Origin: Pseudokordiimonas caeni
Lineage (GTDB): Bacteria; Pseudomonadota; Alphaproteobacteria; Sphingomonadales; Kordiimonadaceae
Assembly: GCF_026719705.1 (NCBI RefSeq)
Contig: NZ_JAPPRR010000001.1
Location: 1,465,255-1,529,254 of the forward strand
Direction of reading: 5' to 3'
Length of the DNA: 64,000 nt
In this document: positions 47,838 through 56,805 of the stretch, in pieces
How positions within the stretch are numbered: position 1 is the stretch's first letter
How the letters are laid out: each line of letters starts with the position of its first letter
Made by a program: the position numbers and the translations under genes
The notes under the pieces: model-generated
Told to the model about the DNA's origin: nothing
Databases searched by the model: none
Seen by the model: only the letters and a program-made list of their open reading frames with translations

Positions 47838-50549
47838 CTATTCCAGATCGGCGCGGTAAGGGGCGATAACACTGGCGTCGAAGCCTTCCTTTTCCATCTG
47901 CGCGACGGCGGCCTCCAGCCGGGCACGGCCTTCCGCTTGCCGGCCCTGCCGTATCAGGACACGGGCTTCCAGCCCCTTGATGCGTGACGCCCATGTTTCA
48001 CCCGGTGTCGCAGCCTCCATGACCGATGCCTCCAGCCCCGGCAGCAAGGCTGCGGCCTCATCTGCCTGCCCACTTGCCAGATAGGCCGTTGCCAGATGGA
48101 AGCCCATCACCTGCACACCCGGCGAGGCCGGTCCCATCATGCGGGCGAAACCATCGCGCGCCGTCACAAGCTGCGGCACGGCACCATCAGCATCCCCAAG
48201 CTGCAAGCGGATGACGCCTTCGTTCCCAAGCTGCATCAGGCAGGACAGATGCTCGGCTCCGTTGCGGGCGCACATGCCCTCCCGCACGCGAGTGATCAGC
48301 GGCAAGGCCTCCGCCCAGCGCCCGGTGGAACCGTAAAGATTGACAAGCGCCCCCCGCGCTTCCTCGACCTGGAACGAGTCCGGGCCGTAGCTTGCCGACA
48401 GGTCCTCGATGGCCGCGAGCAAAACGGGCTCCGCATCCGCATGTCGCCCGGCATAGAGCAGCGCCGCCCCCAGAAACAATCTCGCACTTGCCTGCCGTGC
48501 GGGCGTCACGCCGGCTTCGGTGAAAGCGGGGTGATCGAGGCCCTCCAGAAGGGTGACCGCTTCTTCCTGACGGCCCAACCGGCTGTAGCTTTGGGCGAGA
48601 TCCATACGCAGGCTATGCAGAAGGCTCAGGTCTTCCACTCCCACCCTATCGTAATGCGCGATTGCCTGTTCATAGGCATTGGCTGCCGGCTCCATCTGAG
48701 CCTGCAACAGATGATAGCGCCCCCGCGCATAGGCGGCGCGGATCGCCAGCGGATCGCCAGTCGAAATCAGCGGTGTAGCGTCTGCATCGGCTGCATCCAG
48801 TATGGGCGCAGCCTCCGCATACCGGCTGGCGTTGGACAGTGCCTGCGCCAGCGCATAGCGCGCCTCAAGGCTTTCGGGCGAGGCCTTGCCCGACCGCGCC
48901 GTTTCAAGGCTCACCAGCCGGGTCAGATGCTTTACCGCCCCTTCAAAATCGGCAAGGCCTTCGTGAATGCCAGCAATGCTCCGGTGCAGGGAAGTCTGTG
49001 TGGCCGGATCATCGCCGAAGCGCTCGTCGATGCGGTCGGCGGCAAGGGCAAGCGCTTCGCGCACCGATGCATCCGCACTGGCCCCCGGGCTGCGCGGATC
49101 CGCCGCCAACAATACCTCTCGCAGGAAACCGGTCGCGGCCTCGGCGCGGCTGGCTTCGGCAATCGCCTGATCGCGGGCGGCCTCCGCCCCCCGGTACAGC
49201 CACAGGCTGGCAACAAGGCCGAGCGTGAGGACAGCTCCTGTCGCCCAGATCCAAGGGCGACGGGCGGCAATCCGGTCAAGCTCACGGGCCATCCGCTCGC
49301 CCTGCTGTCGCACCTCCCGTGCTTCCTCCGCCTCGCGGTGCCGCCGCGCGAGGTTACGTAGGCTCCCGGCCAGAATATCCGCAGCCGGCGTGCGCGCTGC
49401 TGGATCGCCCGCTGTGGCAGCGGCGACATCGTCTCGCAGAAGATCATCTTCCACATCCTGTTCCCAGCCGGTGGTCAGGGGCTTGCGCATATCGCCCGCG
49501 AGCAGCTGATAAAGCAGGATGCCAAGTGCATAGATATCACTGCGCACCGAAGGCGCCTGTCCGGTCACCACCTCGGGGGCGAGATACAGCGGTGTGCTGC
49601 GCCCCGTGTCGCTGGAGCCTGTATCCTGTGTCAGCCCCAGCGGCGTAACGCCAAGATCCGCGAGCTTGTCCGCTGCAAAAACACCACCGCTGCCAAAATC
49701 GGTCAGCTTGACCTGCCAACCTTTGTCAGGATTTCCGCTAATGAGGATGTTGGCGGGCTTGAGGTCCTTGTGCAGTACCCCGGCGCGGTGCGCGGCGGCA
49801 ACCGCGTCCACAATCTGCAAGGCGATGGCGAGCCGGGCGCCCGGCGTCATCTGCTTCAGCCGGTCGCCTTCTTCTGCCCAGTCGCGAAGCTGCTGTCCGC
49901 CGTCCTCAACTTCCAGAAAGAAGGGCGGCTCCTCGAAATTCCAGTCGTGGATACGAACGATATCCACCCGCTCGCCCAGGCTCATCCGCAGGATACGCGA
50001 CAAGGTGACTTCCCGCTTGAGGGCGGAAAGCTGCACGCCGTCGGCGCTGAATTTGAAAATGCGGGTTTCGGGTGTTTTGAAATGACGGGCCCGCCAGACC
50101 TCGCTGCCCTCGGTGCCGGCAAGCTGCGCCTCCAGCCGGTAATGCGGCCGGCCCGGAACCTGTTCACCCTCAACGAGCGAAAGGCGATTGACGAGCCGCC
50201 GCCCGGTGGCCACGCGCTCGACCGGCCCCTTAAAACGGTAGCCGACCCGCGCCTGTGTCACGATCCTGTCGGCATGGTCCGGCCCCAGTGCCTTGCGCAG
50301 TTTCGCCATCGCATTGGCGAGCACATTTTCAACGGTGGTACGCCCGGCCCAGACCTGGTCAAGGAGCTCGTCCTTGGTCATCACCTCGTCAGCATGGGCC
50401 AAGAGCACAGCCAACAGTTCCAGCGGCTTGCGCTCCAGCTCCACCGGCTGGCCATCAAGGCTCAGCTGGAACCGCGCCTCGTCGAACTCGACGGCGCCGA
50501 AGCGGTAGCGGAACTGGGTTCCGCCCGATGTGTCCGGTGTTTCCACCAT
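47838..50549 (-). CDS. Winged-helix / Ser-Thr kinase / TPR membrane protein
   Basis: 903-aa fusion. Residues about 10-108 are an OmpR/CadC-type DNA-binding winged helix (ERKPLELLAVLLAHADEVMT ... TQARVGYRFKG). Residues about 135-400 are a Hanks-type kinase, with a candidate Lys at about 163 (IFKFS), the catalytic loop LHKDLKPANIL, DFGSGG and LAPEVVTG. One transmembrane helix follows at about 432-451, then TPR-like repeats to the end, presumably periplasmic. DNA binding, kinase and outside-facing domains in one chain suggest CadC-like membrane-tethered regulation. Divergent from the lipoprotein genes by 140 bp. Confidence 0.88.
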   Translation of the reverse strand: MVETPDTSGGTQFRYRFGAVEFDEARFQLSLDGQPVELERKPLELLAVLLAHADEVMTKDELLDQVWAGRTTVENVLANAMAKLRKALGPDHADRIVTQARVGYRFKGPVERVATGRRLVNRLSLVEGEQVPGRPHYRLEAQLAGTEGSEVWRARHFKTPETRIFKFSADGVQLSALKREVTLSRILRMSLGERVDIVRIHDWNFEEPPFFLEVEDGGQQLRDWAEEGDRLKQMTPGARLAIALQIVDAVAAAHRAGVLHKDLKPANILISGNPDKGWQVKLTDFGSGGVFAADKLADLGVTPLGLTQDTGSSDTGRSTPLYLAPEVVTGQAPSVRSDIYALGILLYQLLAGDMRKPLTTGWEQDVEDDLLRDDVAAATAGDPAARTPAADILAGSLRNLARRHREAEEAREVRQQGERMARELDRIAARRPWIWATGAVLTLGLVASLWLYRGAEAARDQAIAEASRAEAATGFLREVLLAADPRSPGASADASVREALALAADRIDERFGDDPATQTSLHRSIAGIHEGLADFEGAVKHLTRLVSLETARSGKASPESLEARYALAQALSNASRYAEAAPILDAADADATPLISTGDPLAIRAAYARGRYHLLQAQMEPAANAYEQAIAHYDRVGVEDLSLLHSLRMDLAQSYSRLGRQEEAVTLLEGLDHPAFTEAGVTPARQASARLFLGAALLYAGRHADAEPVLLAAIEDLSASYGPDSFQVEEARGALVNLYGSTGRWAEALPLITRVREGMCARNGAEHLSCLMQLGNEGVIRLQLGDADGAVPQLVTARDGFARMMGPASPGVQVMGFHLATAYLASGQADEAAALLPGLEASVMEAATPGETWASRIKGLEARVLIRQGRQAEGRARLEAAVAQMEKEGFDASVIAPYRADLE

Positions 50550-50689
50550 GATCCGACCCCCATGGCGGTTGATGCCCCAAGTCCTTGATCAGGCGAAAGG
50601 TTAGACTTTCGTTAGGGTTCCGTGAAGACTGAAAATGCCCCCAGCCCCTATCGTTGGCACATTCATGCCGCATTGGGGAGCCTTCAGCC

Positions 50690-51679
50690 ATGATACCAAA
50701 CCATCCTTCGTTCCGCACTTCATCCCGTACCGCCATTCTCGCAGCCGCCGGCTTGATGATTGCAGCCTGCGGGGGCGAGGAGGACACATCCTCCGCTGCG
50801 GCTGCCACAGATGGCAGCAGGCCCGTCGCCGAAACACGGGCCGGAGCCGCGAAGCCTGCAGCCGCTGATCCAAACGCCCTGCCCGCACCCAAATGTCCGG
50901 CGAAAACGGACAAGGGGCTGCCCGGTCCGGATATCCTTGGCCTCAAGCTCGGCATGAGCAAGGACATGGCGCTCAATATCGTGCGGTGCCATCTGGGCGC
51001 CGATGCCTTTATCGACCCGCAGCGCAACTGGATCCATGGCCTGAAAAGCCATCAGTTGGAGCTCGGGCCGCAAGCCTTCATGGTGCAGCAAGGTGAGACC
51101 TCGGCCTGCAACTTCCGCACCTTCAACGACATGCAGAAGTGCGGCCCCGGCAATCGTGTCTGGGCGCACGTTTCAGAAAAGATAACCCTCGCCACCCCCG
51201 GCGTGCCCGGGCGCGAAACGCTGGTTGGGGTCTGGCGCACCCAGAATTTCAAACCGGACGAAATGCCTGCGGTCGAAAGCCTTGTCTCTGCCCTCACCCA
51301 AAAGTACGGCGCGCCGCAATTCCGCGACAAGCGCGAAAACCGGCGCGGTGACCTCAGCCGTCTGCGCTGGATCACCGATGTGAACGGCCAGCCCGTCACG
51401 GACCCCAACCCGCTGCTTCGGCGCTGCGGCTTCAATATCGACGGGCGGATGAACAGCCTGTCGTGGAGTGAGGGCTGCGGCCTCAATCTCGCGGTCGAGA
51501 TCATGCACAGCCCGGACAATCCGGCTCTCGCCAAGGAATTGAGCATCGGGATGCTGCATCAGGACAATCTTTTCCAGTATGGCAACGACCTGCAAGCCGA
51601 ACTGAACGAGATCGAAGAAAAACGCCGCGCTGAAGAGCTCGAACGGGCCAAAAAGTCCGGCAGCGACATCGCACTTTAG
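50690..51679 (+). CDS. Putative lipoprotein, unknown function
   Basis: 329-aa protein not recognised. The lipobox MIAACGG near residue 25 predicts lipid attachment at Cys. A low-complexity Ala/Ser linker is followed by a folded domain with six or more Cys residues (IVRCHLG, ACNFRTF, KCGPG, RRCGFNID, EGCGLNL) and a charged C-terminal helix. ATG 50690 has GGGGAG 9 nt upstream. The next gene starts 10 bp later. Divergent from the kinase fusion, possibly its target or sensor partner. Confidence 0.72.
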   Translation: MIPNHPSFRTSSRTAILAAAGLMIAACGGEEDTSSAAAATDGSRPVAETRAGAAKPAAADPNALPAPKCPAKTDKGLPGPDILGLKLGMSKDMALNIVRCHLGADAFIDPQRNWIHGLKSHQLELGPQAFMVQQGETSACNFRTFNDMQKCGPGNRVWAHVSEKITLATPGVPGRETLVGVWRTQNFKPDEMPAVESLVSALTQKYGAPQFRDKRENRRGDLSRLRWITDVNGQPVTDPNPLLRRCGFNIDGRMNSLSWSEGCGLNLAVEIMHSPDNPALAKELSIGMLHQDNLFQYGNDLQAELNEIEEKRRAEELERAKKSGSDIAL

Positions 51680-51688
51680 GAGCAGATC

Positions 51689-52453
51689 ATGACCAGACCA
51701 GCTATCGCTGCGCTCTCCCTTCTCCTAGCCGCCTGCGGCGGCGAGGGAACCTCGGAAGGACAATCGGATCAGGAAGCCAACCAGACCCGCGCCACCTATG
51801 GCAGTTCGCGCAGCCAATCGGGGGGCAGCTCTGCCCTCCCCGGCAATACCAGCACATCATCGGGCGTCGACAAACTGAAGCTCGGAGGCGGCACCCTAGC
51901 CTATCCCGACTATCTGCAGATGATTGCACTTGGCTACCGTCTGCGAGGCGAACCTCTGCCCGCCGAAGAATGGGCTGGCTGGAACGTCAAGGTCAGGACC
52001 GCCAACGAATTTGAGCGTTCGGCGCGCGAAGCCGAGGTAATAGCCGAGTATCGGGCCATCGATGCGTCCACGGTGGGCGTGGGGCACCTGCGCATCCTCG
52101 TGCGCTCGCGGCTCGGGGAATATGACATGGCCCGCCAGGGCTTCCCGCTTGAATCCATCGGCCCCGGCACGACTTATGAGTATGAGGCGCAAATCGGCAA
52201 GCCTCACAAGGTAGGCCTCCGGCTCGAGAATGCGACCGAGGCCGGCTTCTGGCCCGTGTCCCCGGCCGAAGCGCAAGCCCTGATCAACCGGATCAGATCG
52301 GTCCGCATGGTGGACGCCCACCTCGATCTCGATATCACCGGCATCGACACGCGCGGCAAGGTCCCGGTCATTCTGGCAAATGTCACGGAATACCGGCTCA
52401 ATCTCGAAAAGATTTTCAACAGCGCGGAAATCGCCCACGTAAGGGTGAATTGA
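51689..52453 (+). CDS. Putative lipoprotein, unknown function
   Basis: 254-aa protein with lipobox LLLAACGGEG, a Ser/Gly-rich spacer to about residue 60 and an unrecognised domain (YRLRGEPLPAEEWAGWNVKV, LRILVRSRLGEYDMARQGF). Its N-terminus resembles that of the upstream lipoprotein. Same operon. Confidence 0.7.
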   Translation: MTRPAIAALSLLLAACGGEGTSEGQSDQEANQTRATYGSSRSQSGGSSALPGNTSTSSGVDKLKLGGGTLAYPDYLQMIALGYRLRGEPLPAEEWAGWNVKVRTANEFERSAREAEVIAEYRAIDASTVGVGHLRILVRSRLGEYDMARQGFPLESIGPGTTYEYEAQIGKPHKVGLRLENATEAGFWPVSPAEAQALINRIRSVRMVDAHLDLDITGIDTRGKVPVILANVTEYRLNLEKIFNSAEIAHVRVN

Positions 52454-52464
52454 GCCCCAAAGGA

Positions 52465-53556
52465 TCAGGAAGGGGCCAGCTCGCCGCGCGCGACGGGATA
52501 GCCCATATTCATCCAGCCGAAAATGCCTTCATACAGCACGGCGGTGCGGGTATAGCCGCGCCGCCGCAACTGGTTCACCACATGTTCGGCCGCTGCGCGT
52601 GGGCAGGAACAATAGGCCACGATCTGCACATCCTTCGGCAGGTCGCGCACCACTTCATCAAGCCTTGTATAGTAAGGCAGCGGGATCGAGCCTTCGATAT
52701 GCACGCGCTGCCACACGGATACGACCCGCGTATCGAGAAGGACCATCCGTTTGCCTGCCTGAATAGCCGCCAGCAGATCCTTGGACGACACATGCATACC
52801 GTCCCTGAGTTCGAAGCCCGGGTCTTCACCATCCTTGTTCAGCACATACTGATCGGGCGTCGGCAATGGCTTCAGCGCAATCTTCTGCGCCTTCCAGCCA
52901 TCCGCACGGCTCCTGAGGAATGCGGTCAGGTCATCGATATCCTTGGGCGACAGGATATCCTTCCATGCCACCATCGGCGTGTCTTCACGGCCGTTCGCGA
53001 TGGCATAGCGAATGAATTCATCGGAATTGTGGGCAAGGGCCGACCGGTTGCCGATGGCAGGCGCCGTCACACCCTGCCCTTCATCACCATGGCAACTGGT
53101 GCAGTTTTCCTTGAAAAGCGCCTCGCCGTGCACCGCATCGCCGGCGATCAGGTCCTTCTGGATGTCAACACGGTCTCCTGCACCCGATTGCCAGAAAAGC
53201 CAGTAGGTGAGGTCCCACGTTTCATCGAGCGTCAGGGGGCCGCCTACTTCATCCAGATAGCCGCCCATCGCTGTGCCTTCGCGCCCGTAGGAAAGGGCAC
53301 GGAGCACCTCATGCGGCACGCCGGTGCGCATCAGGCTCTTGCTCCTCAGCGACGGAGCGTGATCGTTCACATAGCCTTGCCGATCCACGCCGTGGCAAAG
53401 GGCACAATAGCGCTGGTAATTGGCGGCAGCGACGCGGGACTGTTCGTCGGTCAGCCTGCGCGGCGGGTCGATGGTGCCGCGCTCCTCGGCCCGGAGCACC
53501 CCGCCCGCAAACAGCATGAGCGCCATCAACGCCACAGCCCGCGTCACATTTTGCAT
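52465..53556 (-). CDS. Dihaem cytochrome c fused to rhodanese domain
   Basis: 363-aa exported protein. A signal peptide is followed by two c-type haem sites, YCALCHGVDRQG and NCTSCHGDEGQG, each with a later Met candidate. The C-terminal third is a rhodanese-like domain (KDLLAAIQAGKRMVLLDTR, Cys-containing loop AYCSCPRA). Periplasmic electron carrier with possible sulfur-transfer activity. ATG 53556 has GGGAGG upstream; an earlier in-frame ATG at 53586 is less likely. It follows the porin/nitrate genes on the same strand. Confidence 0.85.
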   Translation of the reverse strand: MQNVTRAVALMALMLFAGGVLRAEERGTIDPPRRLTDEQSRVAAANYQRYCALCHGVDRQGYVNDHAPSLRSKSLMRTGVPHEVLRALSYGREGTAMGGYLDEVGGPLTLDETWDLTYWLFWQSGAGDRVDIQKDLIAGDAVHGEALFKENCTSCHGDEGQGVTAPAIGNRSALAHNSDEFIRYAIANGREDTPMVAWKDILSPKDIDDLTAFLRSRADGWKAQKIALKPLPTPDQYVLNKDGEDPGFELRDGMHVSSKDLLAAIQAGKRMVLLDTRVVSVWQRVHIEGSIPLPYYTRLDEVVRDLPKDVQIVAYCSCPRAAAEHVVNQLRRRGYTRTAVLYEGIFGWMNMGYPVARGELAPS

Positions 53557-53655
53557 AATTGCCTCCCTGCCCATGCCACTCGCCACCCTTAGCTAGACGC
53601 TGTTCGGCACCAAAAGCAAGGCCCCTGGAAGTTTATGCTGCCCGGTCCCTGCCGC

Positions 53656-54876
53656 CTAGAATCTGGCGGCGGCAACGAGCCAGAATTTGGTCGTATCGGT
53701 GGCAAAGCCGTCGGCGTTATAGAAGGCCGCCTTGGCGGTGAGCGTTAGATAGCTTGTCACCTGTTTTTCAACCTGAAAATCCCACTCGCTGCCATAGTCG
53801 GTGTCGCCAGTGTCCGACTTGAATTCATGATAGACGGCCAGAAGACTTGTACCCGAAAAGGCCGCATCGCCCGGCACTTTGTAGCCGAGTGTGGCATAGA
53901 TATCTTTCAGGCCAGCAACTGGCGTGGACAGGAACTTGTCGGCCCAGCCGTTGAACTTGTGGAGCGTGGCGAGCGGTGTCTGGAAGGCGGCACCGCTGTC
54001 TGCCCCCAAAAGCTCGTAATCAAGCCCGGCCATCAGCCCTTTGCCCGAAACGCTTGCGCCCACATGCCAGAAGTCAGCGGCATAGTCAGCCGGATTGGCC
54101 CCGTGGTCGGACTGGCGCGCATATTCAATCTGATAGCCGAGCGAAACGAGGTCCGAGAGCTTCGCACTGCCCGCAAACCGGATGCCAAGTGTTTTCGACG
54201 ACAGGCCCGCCGCCCCCGGCGCGTCGAAGTCGAGGAGATAACCATAGGCCGTCAGTTTGCCGTAGCTCCAGCCTGCATAGCTGGCGTTGAAGAGATGCGT
54301 GTCGCCGTGCAGATTGCCGAGCGGATGATCATTCCCGAAGATGCGGTTGACGTTCCAGACATAAGCATAGGTGGCGCTGACGCCTTTGGCGGTCGTCACC
54401 GTCGCCGCCGCACTATCATAGGTCTGGTCATTCTGCCGCCAGCCGACGGTGCCGATGAAGCGTTGGTCATCGAAATTGATGCCCTGCCGCCCGGCCCTTA
54501 CCTCGAATGCGTCAGACTTATAGCTTGCCCATGCCTGATTGACCTCAGTGCCGGTCGGGTCCGGTACCACGGGATAGGCTGACTTGCCGTTGACCGTGCT
54601 GTTATAGGCAGCCCCGCCGATGGCCGCCACATTGGTGGCTTCCAGATGGCCGCTGAAACCGTTCACATTGGCGGTCTTGAACCAGAGTTTGGTAAGAAGC
54701 GTGGAGGCGGTGGCGTTTTCCGTGAGCCCGTCCTGATCAACGGCCTCCAGTCGGTAGCGGAGGTCGAGCCCGGCGTCACCATTCTTGAAAAAGTCAGTGA
54801 TATCGTCAGCAAAGGCCGATGGCGCCTGCACCGCAATCATCACGGATGCGCCGATATATTTTTGAAATGCCTTCAT
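53656..54876 (-). CDS. Outer-membrane porin, alginate-export-like family
   Basis: 406-aa beta-barrel precursor. A signal peptide ends near AFADD, then alternating amphipathic strands follow (GLDLRYRLEAVDQD, FEVRAGRQGINFDDQRFIGTVGWRQNDQTYD), ending in an aromatic C-terminal residue (AAARF). The RYRxE start and GRQ...FIG stretch are characteristic of the alginate-export porin family. As the last gene of the nitrate locus it probably admits nitrate or nitrite. Confidence 0.82.
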   Translation of the reverse strand: MKAFQKYIGASVMIAVQAPSAFADDITDFFKNGDAGLDLRYRLEAVDQDGLTENATASTLLTKLWFKTANVNGFSGHLEATNVAAIGGAAYNSTVNGKSAYPVVPDPTGTEVNQAWASYKSDAFEVRAGRQGINFDDQRFIGTVGWRQNDQTYDSAAATVTTAKGVSATYAYVWNVNRIFGNDHPLGNLHGDTHLFNASYAGWSYGKLTAYGYLLDFDAPGAAGLSSKTLGIRFAGSAKLSDLVSLGYQIEYARQSDHGANPADYAADFWHVGASVSGKGLMAGLDYELLGADSGAAFQTPLATLHKFNGWADKFLSTPVAGLKDIYATLGYKVPGDAAFSGTSLLAVYHEFKSDTGDTDYGSEWDFQVEKQVTSYLTLTAKAAFYNADGFATDTTKFWLVAAARF

Positions 54877-55016
54877 CGAAGGTCTCCCTGCAGAATGTTT
54901 CTTTCATGGGTGGACCCGGACACGATTCATCCGTCGCGTGCGGCGCTGCACGGCCAGGGGTCGTGTTCTCGGGGAGGGGCGCGCCGCCATTGACGCGCGA
55001 GGATAAAGTCAATCGT

Positions 55017-56198
55017 TCAGGCGCCGCGCCGGATCGGGAAACGGCGCCAGTAACCTTCCACATCGCCGCCATCGAAGGCGTTGCCATCGAACGGCATGGC
55101 CGCCATGCGGCGACCCGCGTTTGTGTGGCTGCCAGCATCCTGTCGGCCAATGCCGTCCATGATGGTGGTATCGAAAATCGCGCTGACCTCATCCTCATGC
55201 CCCGCGCCGACCTGACCCCAGCGCCGCATCTGGGCGAGGAGCCAAAGGCCCGCTTCCGCATAGGGATAGCCAAGGTCGAGCCCACCGAAGGAGAGATAAT
55301 CGGCAACCGGCTGGCGCGTCTCGCCGGGCACCAGCCGCGGGGCGCACATCAGGCCGCCAAGGATCACCTCGCGGTCGGTATCCAGATAGTCGGGCCCCGC
55401 CAGCATGTCGGCCAGCGCATTGCGGTTTGCCGGTTGTGCCGCCCAGCGCATCGCCGCCACACAGGCAGCCACGAGCCGCGACACCGTCTCGGCATGCCCG
55501 GTGGCCCACGAGCGCCGCAGTGCCAGCACCTTTTCGGGGCTGTAGGGATAGAGATCAGCTTTGGTGGCCATGATGCGCCCGATACCTTCCTCGACCGCCA
55601 GCTGGCTCCAGGGTTCACCTACGCAGTAACCGTCGATCTGACCTGCCCGCAGCGCCTCCACCATCTTCGGCGGCGGCACGACGGAAAGTTCCACATCCTG
55701 ATCCGGATCGACCCCGCCGTGAGCGAGCCAGGCGCGGAGTTCATAACTGTGGCTTGAATAGGCGTGCACGCTGGCCAATCGAAGCGATGCTTCCCCTGCC
55801 GCCCGGCGCGCCTGCACGACGGCAGCAAGCATGGCAGCCGACTGGGCGCGGTCGAAAATCACCCTGCCCTTCATCAAGGTCCGGGCTTCCTCATACAGCG
55901 CAACCGAGATGGTGATCGCATTGCCGCCGCGCCCGAGAAGAAGCGGCACCATCATTTCAGAGCGAAAACCGCCAAGCCCCAGATGCATGGCAAGGGTCAA
56001 CCCGCCCAGCATGTGAGCGCATTCGAGCTTCTCGAACGCCAGCTGGTCGCGCACTGCCGCCCATGAGGGCAGACGCACGGGCTCGATCCTGATGCCTTCT
56101 TCAAGGTCAAGGCCCAGTTCGCGCGCCACCACAATTGGGGCACAATCGGTGAGCGCGATGAAGCCGGCGCGGATAACGGGGAGGTTGGCTTCAGGCAT
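55017..56198 (-). CDS. nasS: NasS-type nitrate/nitrite sensor (NrtA-like)
   Basis: 393-aa protein of the NrtA/CmpA substrate-binding fold but without a signal peptide from ATG 56198, hence cytoplasmic. The binding-protein motifs [31 protein letters not shown] and [10 protein letters not shown] are shared with nrtA at 59.6-61.0 kb. NasS holds NasT inactive until nitrate or nitrite binds. It overlaps nasT by 8 bp, consistent with stoichiometric synthesis. Confidence 0.87.
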   Translation of the reverse strand: MPEANLPVIRAGFIALTDCAPIVVARELGLDLEEGIRIEPVRLPSWAAVRDQLAFEKLECAHMLGGLTLAMHLGLGGFRSEMMVPLLLGRGGNAITISVALYEEARTLMKGRVIFDRAQSAAMLAAVVQARRAAGEASLRLASVHAYSSHSYELRAWLAHGGVDPDQDVELSVVPPPKMVEALRAGQIDGYCVGEPWSQLAVEEGIGRIMATKADLYPYSPEKVLALRRSWATGHAETVSRLVAACVAAMRWAAQPANRNALADMLAGPDYLDTDREVILGGLMCAPRLVPGETRQPVADYLSFGGLDLGYPYAEAGLWLLAQMRRWGQVGAGHEDEVSAIFDTTIMDGIGRQDAGSHTNAGRRMAAMPFDGNAFDGGDVEGYWRRFPIRRGA

Positions 56199-56805
56199 GG
56201 TGGCGGTCTCCGAGTAAGCCGGCATCCAGTTCAAAGGCCGTGATGATGCTGTCGGCGATATCGACAATCTTGCGGCTCTGCTGCATGGCTGTGCGGCGCA
56301 TCATGCTGTAGGCCTCCTCTTCCGTGATGCCGCGATACTGCATCAGAAGCCCCTTGGCGCGGTTGATGCGTTTGATATCGGCAAGGGCCGTGCGGGCCTC
56401 GTCGCGTTCGCGCAATAGCTGGCTGAAGCTTTCAAAGCGGGTCACCGCCACTTCGACAATCGGGCGCACCCGGTCCTTCTTCAGGCCATCGACCACATAG
56501 GCGCTGACGCCTGCCTCAACCGCGCGTCTGATGGCGTCGTCGTCCGACTGGTCAACGAACATGGCAATCGGCTTTTTCACCGAGCGCGACACCTGAAACA
56601 TGTTTTCCAGCGTGTCGCGGTCGGGGTTTTGCAGATCGATGATGATCACATCGGGTTCGATGGCCACGATACGCTGGTGCAGATTTGCCGTTGTCCGAAG
56701 CGTCACCACATGGGTATAGCCGGCCTCAACAAGCGCCCCTTCAAGGAGCGCGGCGCGGGCCGGATCCTCGTCGATCACCAGAATATTGAGGCCGTTTCCT
56801 GCCAT
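56191..56805 (-). CDS. nasT: NasT ANTAR-domain antiterminator
   Basis: 204-aa RNA-binding regulator. The N-terminal receiver-like domain has VIDEDPARAALLEGAL and VIIIDLQNPDRD. The C-terminal ANTAR domain has RINRAKGLLMQYRGITEEEAYSMMRRTAM, with the AKGLLM and EEEAY positions typical of RNA binding. Free NasT binds hexaloop hairpins in leader RNA and prevents terminator formation. Matching leaders are seen before nrtA and nirB in this window. It starts directly after the ATPase stop. Confidence 0.92.
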   Translation of the reverse strand: MAGNGLNILVIDEDPARAALLEGALVEAGYTHVVTLRTTANLHQRIVAIEPDVIIIDLQNPDRDTLENMFQVSRSVKKPIAMFVDQSDDDAIRRAVEAGVSAYVVDGLKKDRVRPIVEVAVTRFESFSQLLRERDEARTALADIKRINRAKGLLMQYRGITEEEAYSMMRRTAMQQSRKIVDIADSIITAFELDAGLLGDRHHA

